64,000 nucleotides of DNA from Calothrix sp. 336/3 (GTDB taxonomy: Bacteria > Cyanobacteriota > Cyanobacteriia > Cyanobacteriales > Nostocaceae). The notes beneath the pieces were generated by a model. The model was given only the letters and a program-made list of their open reading frames with translations, was not told where the DNA came from and ran no database searches. Shown piece after piece: positions 35,837 through 44,674 of the stretch. Each line of letters begins with the position of its first letter. Within the stretch, counting starts at the first letter, position 1. Location of the stretch: NCBI RefSeq assembly GCF_000734895.2, contig NZ_CP011382.1:4070700-4134699 (forward strand). Direction: 5' to 3'. The position numbers and the translations under genes were made by a program.

Positions 35837-36760
35837 ATGACATCTAAAAATTTATGGCTGGGGCGCAGGAGCCTCTTTTTTCCATTTTTCCTACTGAGTA
35901 TATTCACGTACGGCGTAATACCTAGTTCTGCTCAGACAGGCATAATCAGAAATAATGCCACGGCGGGGGGTGACAACCTCGGCGGTGGAACGGTGCGTTC
36001 CAACGATGTGACATTTATTGCTGGACAAGCTGCTTTACAGATTATCAAGACGGGCGATCGCTCTGCTGTGGAACCTGGAGAGACAGTTGTCTATCGTCTG
36101 GCAGTGAAAAACACAGGTGTGGAGCCGACAAGTAATGTTTCAGTCACAGATAGAATGCCCCTAGGGGTAAGGTTAATTCAGAAATCAGTCAAGGGTTCCA
36201 TTGGTGATACTAACGTGGCTCTCACAGTCACTGTTAGTGGACGTAATGTTACCTTTGCGGCGGGAGTAGGGTTGCAACCGAATCAAACCCTGAATATTGT
36301 CTATGCAGCAGAAGTTACACCCGATGCAGTACGAGGTGACGGGAGAAACTTAGCAGTTGCCAGGGCGGGAAATTTAACCAGTAATCCAGCAAGTCACCAA
36401 TTAAGGATTCGCCCCGGTATTCTCTCCGATTGCGGCACAATTATTGGACGGGTATTTGTAGACAAAAACTTTGATGGAGAACAACAGCCAGGGGAACCCG
36501 GTGTACCCAATGCGGTAGTTTACATGGATGATGGCAACCGTATCATCACAGATGCCAATGGTATGTATTCTCTAGGCAATGTCATTGCTGGTTATCGTTC
36601 AGCCACCCTAGATTTAACTAGCTTACCGGGCTATGCACTGGCTCCAAACAAGTATTTTATCGAACGAAATAGCCAGTCACGCTTGGTGAAATTAGCTCCC
36701 GGCAGTATGGCACGGGTGAATTTTGGAGTAACACCTGCGTTTTCCGAGGGTAAGCGATGA
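35837..36760 (+). CDS. secreted DUF11/SdrD-like protein, first gene of the surface cluster
   Basis: The 307-residue protein has a signal peptide (FPFFLLSIFTYGVIPSSAQT, likely cut after SSA near residue 32). A DUF11 repeat follows at about 52-190, with GDRSAVEPGETVVYRLAVKNTG and VSVTDRMPLGV. A SdrD B-like (Cna-type) domain is at about 196-295, with GRVFVDKNFDGEQQPGEPGVPNAVVYMDD and TDANGMYSLGNV. The acidic loops of that domain usually bind calcium. It overlaps the next gene by 4 bases (ATGA), so the two are made together. The likely location is the cell surface or periplasm, perhaps as a partner of the barrel protein. Confidence 0.9.
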   Translation: MTSKNLWLGRRSLFFPFFLLSIFTYGVIPSSAQTGIIRNNATAGGDNLGGGTVRSNDVTFIAGQAALQIIKTGDRSAVEPGETVVYRLAVKNTGVEPTSNVSVTDRMPLGVRLIQKSVKGSIGDTNVALTVTVSGRNVTFAAGVGLQPNQTLNIVYAAEVTPDAVRGDGRNLAVARAGNLTSNPASHQLRIRPGILSDCGTIIGRVFVDKNFDGEQQPGEPGVPNAVVYMDDGNRIITDANGMYSLGNVIAGYRSATLDLTSLPGYALAPNKYFIERNSQSRLVKLAPGSMARVNFGVTPAFSEGKR

Positions 36761-39700
36761 AAACACACAAGACTTATACTAATTTTGCCAAAACTGTTGT
36801 CAGGCGTTCTTTACATTCATCACAACAGAATGTATCCGTAGCTGCTCACTATCTGAGAATGTTGTTGCTATCCTCGGAACATATAGGTGTGCGGCGAGTA
36901 TTATTAGCTCTTGCCTTACCTTCCGTTGTCATAGCAGAAACCATGTCTGCGGGTAGGGCGATCGCCACTGTTTCCCACTCAGAAGCATCCTCAATCCATC
37001 AAGCATCTAGCAGATCAACAGATACTCTGTTAGCTCAACCAGTACCACCAGAAACTCCACCTCCAGAAACGCCACCAGAAACGCCACCAGAAGCACCTCC
37101 AGAAGCACCTCCAGAAGCACCTCCAGAAGCACCACCCCCAGAGAATCCCCCCCCAGAGAATCCCCCCCCAGAGAATCCCCCCCCAGAGCAACCAAGGGAG
37201 ATTAATTCTGATACCGAAAAATTAGGTCAGGTAAAGATTGAAATTTCCCCAGTTGGCGACCCCCGTGTCCAGGCAGATGGACGCTCTACCATCAAATTAG
37301 CGGGACAAATCACCGACGAGAAAGGGCAAATTATTAGGCAAGACGTAGTAGTAACTTTAACCGCGAGTGCTGGTAAATTCATCGGTGCCGATCAGGATAA
37401 AGACCGAGGTGGATTTCAGGCGATCGCCCGGAATGGTGAATTTCTTGTCACCCTGCAATCAGACATCAAACCCCAACAGGTAAAGATTCGGGCAGCCGTA
37501 GATAAAGTACAAAAACGTACCCCCACCCTACCCAATGCCATCCCCCCCGTTGATAGCAATCCCAGCAATCCCTTTCCCCAACAGCGAGACACCAGCCTCC
37601 TAGAGAAAATTGGTGATGTCACCATTGAGGCATATACTCAGGTTGAATTTACCACCTACCTGCGTCCCTCCCTCGCCACCGGGGTAATTAATCTGCGGAT
37701 TGGACAAGCTGGAACCAACTACTGGGGTAGTTACCGCGACTTCCTCAACCCCGACAAAATCAACGACGGGACAGAAGTTAAATTAGATGCGGCAGTCTTC
37801 GCCACAGGTAAAATAGGTGACTGGCTCTTTACTGGTGCTTTCAATAGCTCCCGTGCCCTGAACCAAGACTGTGAAGGCAGAAATCGCCTATTTGGGGGTA
37901 CTCAATTCTGTGAGCAACAATACCCCGTCTACGGAGACAGTTCCACCGTCACCTCCACCGCTCCCTCCATCGATAGCTTCTATGCACGGATAGAACGCAC
38001 ACCCAACATACCGGGAGCAGAACCCGATTACTTTATGTGGGGAGACTACAACACCGAAGAATTCTCCCGTGCTTCCCAACTATTCACCGCCACCACCCGC
38101 CAGCTCCATGGTTTTAAAGGCAATTACAACCTTGGTAATTTGCAAATCACCGCCATGTACAGCAACGAAATCGAGGGTTTCCAACGGGATACCATCGTTC
38201 CCAACGGTACAAGTGGTTATTACTTCCTTTCCAAACGATTACTAGTTCCTGGTAGTGAAAATGTTTACCTGGAATCAGAAGAAATCAACCGTCCCGGAAC
38301 AGTAATTGCTCGTAAACAACTATTCAGGGGCACAGATTACGAAATCGACTACGACAGAGGTAGTTTACTTTTCCGTCGTCCGATTCTCTCCACCGAACTC
38401 AACCCCTTTGGTACAACCTTAGTCAGACGAGTTGTCGTTACCTACCAAAACGAAGGGGGAGCAGACTCCAAATTATACGCCGGACGTTTGCAATACAACT
38501 TCTCCAACGACTTGGATACCAAGAGTTTTGCTGGTGCGAGTTACCTGTTAGAAGACCAAGGAAGTCAGGAATTTCGCCTTTTCGGTGCAGATTTTCTTAT
38601 ATCCCTAGGAAATCGTGGCAGAATCATTGGGGAATTCGCCCGTTCTAATAGTGACTTAGTTACAGGTCGGGAAGTCAATGGTAATGCCTATCGCTTAGAA
38701 GCTTTTGGTAATATTACGGACAGTATTCAAGGTAGTGCCTACTATCGTTCCGTAGAGCCGAATTTTGCCAATAATGCCACCTTCAGCTTTACACCGGGGC
38801 AAACCCGTTACGGCGCATCCTTGCTGGCAAAAATCACCAACACTACCAGCTTTAATGTTGCCTACGATGTCGAAGAAAATTATGGAACATCACCCAACCG
38901 CGTCGTAGATTTCTTTGACTTGTTTAATCCCCAACCCCAATCACGTCCGGGGGAAACTGTCAATAACGAGTTGCGGACTTTGCGGGTGGGTATTTTACAG
39001 AAATTAGGACAGGCAGATGCCAGCCTAGAGTATGTGAACCGCTCCCGTGAAGATCGGGTAAGTAACCGTTTTGATGGGGATGCCAGTCAGTTAGTTTCTA
39101 GGTTGCGGTTCCCCCTTTCGGAATCCTTAGTTTTTCAAGCACAGAATGAGTTAAATCTGGGTGATTCTGACCCTCTATACCCCAACCGGACTACCCTCGG
39201 CTTAGATTGGAAAGCCTATCCAGGGTTAACTTTCCGCTTGGCACATCAATTCTTTGACAACAGCAGCTTGATTCGCGGCAACTCCATTACCACCCTGGAT
39301 ACCCTTGTTGACCATAAATTTTCCGATGATACCAGCTTAAGCGGGCGCTACTCCGTCCTGTCTGGGTTCAATGGTTTACAGGGACAGGGGGCAGTAGGTT
39401 TAGACCATCGCTGGAAAGTTGCCCCAGGTTTGAAAGTTAACTTGGGTTATCAGTACGTTTTCAAGAATGTTTTCAATGCCACAGCCGCCGGAACCCCATT
39501 CGAGCAGTACTATGCCGTGGGACAGACTGCCTCTAGCTTAGGGTTATTCTCAGGCTCTGTGTATAGTTTAGGATTTGAATACACGGATAATCCCAACTTT
39601 AAAGCCAGTGCCCGCATTGAGTATCGAGATGGAGATGAAGGCGATAACACGGTGATTACTGCCGCAGCCGCCGGAAAACTTTCCCCCGCCTTGACAGCCT

Positions 39701-40509
39701 TGGTACGGTATCAACAGGCAGGAGAAGCCAACGTATTCTTACCATCATCTTCCCTGAATCAAAGCGGGGTGAGATTCCAAGAGTTGGGCGATACCGGCAA
39801 TCTGAAGATTGGTTTAGCCTACCGTGACCCCAACAGTGATAAATTTAACGCCCTACTGAAGTATGAGTGGCGGCAAAATTTTGATTCGATCCCCGAAAAC
39901 CAACTCACCGGCACAACAGCCACTGGTCATGTATTTTCTGCCGAGGCAATCTATGCACCTAGTTGGCGTTGGGAATTCTACGGGAAGTATGCTCTCAGGA
40001 ATGGGGTGACTTATTTAAGTGGCGATCGCTATGACGGAACGGTAAATCTTGCCCAACTGCGGGCAACCTACCGCCTTGGTTATCGTACTGATTTAGCAGT
40101 AGAAGGACGCTGGATTGGACAAAACTCCAATAGTGGCACCAACTACGACGAATTCGGTGTTGCCTTGGAAGGAGGGTATTACCTGACACCAGATTTACGG
40201 GTGGGTGTGGGTTACAGCTTTGGTAGCATTGATGACCGTGACTTTACCGGATATCGTTCAGAAGGTGGCTTTTACCTCAACATCAGTTTGAAACTCAACG
40301 AACTCCTGGGCGGGTTTGGATTGCAAAAACCAGTACCGAAACAACAACAGGAATCCGTAGTCGAAGCCAAAACGCCTTCTGATGAGAAACAATCCCTAAA
40401 ATCTCAAAAACTGATTGATGCTCTCCAAGGGAAAAGAAAAAATCCCTCTACCATACAAACTCAATTAATCAAGCGTTTGAAGCAGAGTCAAGCAGTGCAA
40501 AAAATCTAG
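36757..40509 (+). CDS. large outer-membrane protein: proline-rich linker, Ig-like domain, beta-barrel
   Basis: The 1250-residue protein has an unusually long N-terminus with a hydrophobic stretch (RRVLLALALPSVVIA, residues 50-64). A proline-glutamate spacer (about 100-150) follows, built of PPET, PPEA and PPEN repeats. Next comes an invasin-like Ig domain (ISPVGDPRVQADGRSTIKLAGQ, TASAGKFIG). The rest is a long run of alternating beta strands with aromatic girdles (YPVYGDSS, MWGDYNTEEFSRA, DYEIDYDRGSLLFRRP) ending KLNELLGGF: a large outer-membrane barrel. The architecture recurs in other bacteria next to DUF11 and OmpA proteins, but I know of no assigned function. The gene holds three C8 runs. 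Confidence 0.88.
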   Translation: MKTHKTYTNFAKTVVRRSLHSSQQNVSVAAHYLRMLLLSSEHIGVRRVLLALALPSVVIAETMSAGRAIATVSHSEASSIHQASSRSTDTLLAQPVPPETPPPETPPETPPEAPPEAPPEAPPEAPPPENPPPENPPPENPPPEQPREINSDTEKLGQVKIEISPVGDPRVQADGRSTIKLAGQITDEKGQIIRQDVVVTLTASAGKFIGADQDKDRGGFQAIARNGEFLVTLQSDIKPQQVKIRAAVDKVQKRTPTLPNAIPPVDSNPSNPFPQQRDTSLLEKIGDVTIEAYTQVEFTTYLRPSLATGVINLRIGQAGTNYWGSYRDFLNPDKINDGTEVKLDAAVFATGKIGDWLFTGAFNSSRALNQDCEGRNRLFGGTQFCEQQYPVYGDSSTVTSTAPSIDSFYARIERTPNIPGAEPDYFMWGDYNTEEFSRASQLFTATTRQLHGFKGNYNLGNLQITAMYSNEIEGFQRDTIVPNGTSGYYFLSKRLLVPGSENVYLESEEINRPGTVIARKQLFRGTDYEIDYDRGSLLFRRPILSTELNPFGTTLVRRVVVTYQNEGGADSKLYAGRLQYNFSNDLDTKSFAGASYLLEDQGSQEFRLFGADFLISLGNRGRIIGEFARSNSDLVTGREVNGNAYRLEAFGNITDSIQGSAYYRSVEPNFANNATFSFTPGQTRYGASLLAKITNTTSFNVAYDVEENYGTSPNRVVDFFDLFNPQPQSRPGETVNNELRTLRVGILQKLGQADASLEYVNRSREDRVSNRFDGDASQLVSRLRFPLSESLVFQAQNELNLGDSDPLYPNRTTLGLDWKAYPGLTFRLAHQFFDNSSLIRGNSITTLDTLVDHKFSDDTSLSGRYSVLSGFNGLQGQGAVGLDHRWKVAPGLKVNLGYQYVFKNVFNATAAGTPFEQYYAVGQTASSLGLFSGSVYSLGFEYTDNPNFKASARIEYRDGDEGDNTVITAAAAGKLSPALTALVRYQQAGEANVFLPSSSLNQSGVRFQELGDTGNLKIGLAYRDPNSDKFNALLKYEWRQNFDSIPENQLTGTTATGHVFSAEAIYAPSWRWEFYGKYALRNGVTYLSGDRYDGTVNLAQLRATYRLGYRTDLAVEGRWIGQNSNSGTNYDEFGVALEGGYYLTPDLRVGVGYSFGSIDDRDFTGYRSEGGFYLNISLKLNELLGGFGLQKPVPKQQQESVVEAKTPSDEKQSLKSQKLIDALQGKRKNPSTIQTQLIKRLKQSQAVQKI
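37087..37187 (+). repeat. in-frame tandem repeats coding the PPE linker
   Basis: Four 12-base units CCAGAAGCACCT (37087-37134) are followed by three 15-base units of the form AGAGAATCCCCCCCC, at 37140, 37155 and 37170. The 15-base units each contain a run of eight C. They code for APPE and PENPP repeats within the 1250-residue protein. Confidence 0.92.
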
Positions 40510-40533
40510 GGTTCCGGTGTTGAGGAGTGATTC

Positions 40534-42738
40534 ATGTCCCAAAATAGTCAAAACAAACCACAAAAATCCCCCAGGCGCAGGAAAGTTGAGCAAATTCACC
40601 TGATAGCAGCTTTCCTCTACCTCCTACCTTCTACCTTTTATCTGGCTCCTGTGTTTGCCCAAGCTCCCCCCTCCCTGAAGGTGGTAGTTAATAGCAACGC
40701 AGATGGAACCCCCACCCCAGACGCTCAACTTACCCTACGGGAAGCAATTGAGGTGGTGAATGGTACACTGCCCCTGGAAAAACTGAGCGAAGCAGAAAAG
40801 GCACAGGTACAGCCAGGAAGCGGTAGCTCTCGTATCGAATTCAACCTGCCACCGGGAGCCACAAATATTCAATTACAAAGCCTTCTCCCTGATTTGGCTA
40901 CCCCTGGTTTAGTAATCGATGGCACAACCCAGCCCGGATATGACCCCAACACCTCAGCTACGGCAGAAATTGCCATTCCCGTACCTGTAGTGGAAATTAC
41001 CCCCGCATCGGGTAAAGAAGTATTTCGTGGCTTGACTGTAGTTGCCGATGGGGTAACGATTCGCGGTTTGAGTCTTCACGGCTTTACAGCTAGCCCAGAA
41101 AAGCAACTTTTGGGTAATCTCCTGGTGTACGATAGCAACCCCAAACCTGTCACCCTCACCACTCCCCCTGGGGATATTGTCGTGGCTCACCGTTTCCCCC
41201 CACCCAATACCAAATATCAACAACCACCTTTTGGGGACTTTCCCTTTGCGAGCAAGGATGTGCCGCCCAAGGATGTGGTAATTGAGAATAACTGGTTGGG
41301 GTTGACGGTGGATGAGAAAATGCCGGAAACAACTTCTGCCTTTGGGGTGTACCTGTTTAATTCCCAGGGGACAACGATTCGCAAAAATCGTATTTATTAC
41401 CATGATGGTAGTGCCATTATTACCTCGGTACGGGGTGAAAATACCCTAGTTCAGGAAAATATCATTGTGGGAAATGGGATTGCCGGGATGCCAGATGCCC
41501 TACGATTTGAGGGTGTGGTGAATAAATCCCAGGTGATCGGGAATTTAATTTGTGCCAACGATGGTGCGGGCGTGTATTTATTTAAACCCCAGGGCAGTGT
41601 TCAAATTGAGAATAACAAAATTACCTACAATGCCCGTCGGCTGAGACGAGCGGCGGTTTTCCTCATGGGTAGTAACCACTTGGTTAAGGGTAACGAAATT
41701 GACAATAATGCAGGGGCGGGAGTAGTGGTGTCAGCCTTCCCCAAAACCAGGGGCAATTTGATTCAGGAAAATAAATTTACCGCCCTGGAAGGGTTGAGTA
41801 TTGACCTGAATACCCAGGGAAATCTAGATGTGAGCGATTTTCAAACTGGGGACGGAGCCAACCCCCAGCGCAATTCTGCCAATCGTCGCCTAGAAACAGG
41901 GAATGGAGCCATTAACGCGCCGGAATTTAGCACTCGCAGTTTTTCTGGTGCGACCCTGACAGGGAAAGCTGACCCCGGTTCCGAGGTGACAATTTATCGC
42001 TTGGGTGATTATCAAACTGGTAAAGAAGCTTTGTATGAGCCCGGTTATGGGGCACTGAGTGAGCCATTAACTACGGTAAAAACGGACGAGAAGGGTAACT
42101 TTTCCGTATCCGTAGATAAGTTGCAACCAGGGGATGGAGTCAGCGCGATCGCCACTATTCCCCAATATGGCACATCAGAACCTGCCGTTGCAGCTTTCAT
42201 CGGTGACGGGACTTCCCTCAAACCCACCAGTAAGCCGACACCAATTACACCACCCCAATGTACGTCTAAACCCGCACCTCAACCAGAACCGGAACCGGAA
42301 CCAGAACCGGAACCAGAACCAATTCGCATCCGTGCCCCCCGCAATGTTCACTTTGCCTTAGATAAATCCTTTATTAGCCAGGAAAGTGCGGCGGTTCTCG
42401 ACCGGGTAGCCCAGGTGCTGCGAGAATATCCTTTTATTGTGGTGGAACTTCAAGGTCATACTGACCCCCGTGCCAGTGATGCATATAATTTGGCACTAGG
42501 AAAACGGCGATCGCAGTCTGTGAGAAATTACCTGCTACAGAAAGGAGTTGACCCCAGTCGGATGACAATTCGCTCCTTTGGGGAGAGTCAACGAGCTACC
42601 GATGGAAATACTCGCGTTGAATATGCGCGCGATCGCCGTGTGGAAATTATCTATAAAGATGTGCGTGGCATCGAATTGATTGTGGAACCCCAGGAAGCAG
42701 ACTTACAAATCGAACCTGGAAGGGGACGGAGGAAATAA
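40534..42738 (+). CDS. OmpA-family protein with N-terminal beta-helix
   Basis: The 734-residue protein has a signal peptide (HLIAAFLYLLPSTFYLAPVFAQ, cut after FAQ). A right-handed beta-helix of NosD/pectate-lyase type follows at about 40-460, with LTLREAIEVVNG, ENNWLGLTV and GNGIAGMPDALRFEGV. Next come an Ig-like domain (about 470-555) and a PEPEPE linker. A complete OmpA domain sits near the C-terminus (about 605-715), with FALDKSFISQESAAVLDRVA and VELQGHTDPRASD, the peptidoglycan-binding Asp/Arg pair being present. It is 24 bases after the barrel gene and likely in the same operon, and should anchor the assembly to peptidoglycan. Confidence 0.9.
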   Translation: MSQNSQNKPQKSPRRRKVEQIHLIAAFLYLLPSTFYLAPVFAQAPPSLKVVVNSNADGTPTPDAQLTLREAIEVVNGTLPLEKLSEAEKAQVQPGSGSSRIEFNLPPGATNIQLQSLLPDLATPGLVIDGTTQPGYDPNTSATAEIAIPVPVVEITPASGKEVFRGLTVVADGVTIRGLSLHGFTASPEKQLLGNLLVYDSNPKPVTLTTPPGDIVVAHRFPPPNTKYQQPPFGDFPFASKDVPPKDVVIENNWLGLTVDEKMPETTSAFGVYLFNSQGTTIRKNRIYYHDGSAIITSVRGENTLVQENIIVGNGIAGMPDALRFEGVVNKSQVIGNLICANDGAGVYLFKPQGSVQIENNKITYNARRLRRAAVFLMGSNHLVKGNEIDNNAGAGVVVSAFPKTRGNLIQENKFTALEGLSIDLNTQGNLDVSDFQTGDGANPQRNSANRRLETGNGAINAPEFSTRSFSGATLTGKADPGSEVTIYRLGDYQTGKEALYEPGYGALSEPLTTVKTDEKGNFSVSVDKLQPGDGVSAIATIPQYGTSEPAVAAFIGDGTSLKPTSKPTPITPPQCTSKPAPQPEPEPEPEPEPEPIRIRAPRNVHFALDKSFISQESAAVLDRVAQVLREYPFIVVELQGHTDPRASDAYNLALGKRRSQSVRNYLLQKGVDPSRMTIRSFGESQRATDGNTRVEYARDRRVEIIYKDVRGIELIVEPQEADLQIEPGRGRRK
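42283..42322 (+). repeat. hexamer repeat coding a PE linker
   Basis: Six consecutive CCAGAA/CCGGAA hexamers code for a Pro-Glu linker between the Ig-like and OmpA domains of the preceding gene. The unit is a low-complexity spacer and not a regulatory element. Confidence 0.85.
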
Positions 42739-42843
42739 AGAGTAATCAGTGCAGAGTTATGGGTGAGGAGTCATAACGGGATGGCAAATTGCTATGTCAC
42801 CATATCTAACTAATTGACTCCTGGGGGTGATTTTCTTCACCTC

Positions 42844-42874
42844 TTACCCATTACCCATTACCCATTACCCATTA
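42844..42874. repeat. heptamer repeat just upstream of a surface gene
   Basis: Four TTACCCA units plus TTA end 9 bases before the ATG at 42884. They are the reverse complement of the TAATGGG heptamers at 28387. Lying in the leader, a change in copy number would alter the distance between upstream elements and the start. Confidence 0.9.
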
Positions 42875-42883
42875 AAAAAACCT

Positions 42884-44674
42884 ATGAAAAAATCTCACCT
42901 CAAACTAGAGAAATCACATATAGGAAAAAGAGCAGACAAGACATTTCCTTGGATAAAAACCCTTTCCCATAGCAGCCTGGTTTTGCCCCTAATACTGACC
43001 AGTTTTGGTACATTTCCAGAAACTGCTAAAGCGCAAACAGCTAGGGGACCTGGGGGCTGTCCAGTTGGTACAACTAGGGGAAATAGAAACTTTATCATCA
43101 ACGGTAACTTTAGCCAAGGTAACAGTGGATTTACTACCACCCTTCCCTATAGAGGTGATGGAGTATACCCTGATGATTCACCTCCGGAACCCCAACCTCG
43201 GGGGGGACTTTCCGTGCAGACAGGAACTGTAAACTATGCGGGGAATGTCGTCCGGGGTGTACCCTTCCCTGGAGATCCCCAAAGAGGAGCCCCAGCTTCT
43301 AATACTTATTTATACTCAAATCCAAACGCCTCGGCTGCCACCCCAAGAGATCAAGGTTCAGCTTTCCCGAATCCGACAATTTGGTCACAAACTGTCCCAG
43401 GTTTGCAACCAAATACCACCTACGACTTCGTAGCCTTTTTCTATGACCTACTGACTCTAGAAATACCTCCATCTACTCCCACAGCCAGAGTCCCACCGAT
43501 TATTCAATTAAATGTAGGGGCGATCGCTGGTACACCCACCCCTATTCCAACCCGGCAAACATGGACACCAGTACAATTAGCCTTTACCACTGCTCCCGGA
43601 CAAACTAGCTTGAATTTGACAATTATTGACCAAGCGAACCAACTGGACGGAGATGACTTCGGGATGACGGCGATCGCGGTTAACCAATGTCTACCGAATA
43701 TTGGGGTGGCTAAACGTGCAGGAACACCTGTGAGGAATAGTAATGGTACTTTTACCGTACCCTACACCGTTGTTGTCAGGAACTACGGTACAGACACTCT
43801 TTCCAATGTCCGTCTGACTGATGACTTGACAGGAACCTTTGCAAACGCGGCAAATTTCGTTGTCTCTAACGTCCAAACTCCCACCCCAGGATTTACAGTT
43901 GTTCCTAACTATAGTGGTCGTCCTGGTAACATCAATATGCTCCAAGGTAACAACACCCTGGCTCCTGGAGCGTCAGCAACTGTCACCTTCAATGTCACCA
44001 TCACCCCAGGAACTGGAGCTAACGGTTTTGGACCATTTGATAATACAGTAACTGCTACTGGTGTAGCCCCTGGTGGAACCATTGTCACCGACCAATCCCA
44101 GGATGGTGCTGATGCTGACCCCGACAATGATGGCAATCCTGGTAATAATAATGTTCCCACCCGTGTCAATCTCAATCCTGGAACTGGAGCAGGGGAAACG
44201 GAGCTACGTTTAGTCAAACGGATTACAGCTGCCAGACGGAATAATACACCCCTGAGTGGCGTTAATTTTAATACTGTAGACCCCAGCGATAATACTAACG
44301 CTTTTAATAACACAGGGGTGAATCCTGTTGGTGTACGCGATATTCCCACTTCTATACCTCTGCGCAGTGGAGATGAAGTGGAATATACTGTTTACTTTAT
44401 TAACGTAGGTAACCAACAAGCCACTAATATTCGATTCTGTGACTTAATTCCCGCAGGAACTACCTACATTAATAACAGCACCACAGCCCAAAATGCAGGT
44501 CAAGCTATCAATAATGGCATTAATTTCGTTGCTCGTTTAGCACCTTTACCCCCAGGAAATAGCTGCTCTAATCAAAATAACCCCAATGGTGCAGTTATTG
44601 TCCAAGTAGGTAATGTTGGAAGTGCGGTCGGGCAAAATGCTGGTTTTGTGCGCTTCCGTGTCAGAGTTGATTAG
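42884..44674 (+). CDS. secreted DUF11 protein with shared C-terminal domain
   Basis: From the ATG at 42884 the protein has 596 residues; a frame open to a GTG at 42827 runs through the heptamer repeat and is unlikely. It has a signal peptide (SSLVLPLILTSFGTFPETAKAQT) and a lectin-like beta-sandwich (about 60-265, with NFIINGNFSQGNSGF). A DUF11 repeat lies at about 270-430 (VPYTVVVRNYGTDTLSNV), followed by an Asp/Asn-rich calcium-type loop. The last 157 residues (440-596) resemble the C-terminus of the 46235 protein, with cysteines in RFCDL and in NSCSN. It lies 145 bases after the OmpA gene. Confidence 0.85.
   Translation: MKKSHLKLEKSHIGKRADKTFPWIKTLSHSSLVLPLILTSFGTFPETAKAQTARGPGGCPVGTTRGNRNFIINGNFSQGNSGFTTTLPYRGDGVYPDDSPPEPQPRGGLSVQTGTVNYAGNVVRGVPFPGDPQRGAPASNTYLYSNPNASAATPRDQGSAFPNPTIWSQTVPGLQPNTTYDFVAFFYDLLTLEIPPSTPTARVPPIIQLNVGAIAGTPTPIPTRQTWTPVQLAFTTAPGQTSLNLTIIDQANQLDGDDFGMTAIAVNQCLPNIGVAKRAGTPVRNSNGTFTVPYTVVVRNYGTDTLSNVRLTDDLTGTFANAANFVVSNVQTPTPGFTVVPNYSGRPGNINMLQGNNTLAPGASATVTFNVTITPGTGANGFGPFDNTVTATGVAPGGTIVTDQSQDGADADPDNDGNPGNNNVPTRVNLNPGTGAGETELRLVKRITAARRNNTPLSGVNFNTVDPSDNTNAFNNTGVNPVGVRDIPTSIPLRSGDEVEYTVYFINVGNQQATNIRFCDLIPAGTTYINNSTTAQNAGQAINNGINFVARLAPLPPGNSCSNQNNPNGAVIVQVGNVGSAVGQNAGFVRFRVRVD

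Noticed and set aside
37060..37190. Tandem repeats taken for a CRISPR array
   Set aside because: Units are 12 and 15 bases, in frame, with no spacers; they code for a proline-rich linker.
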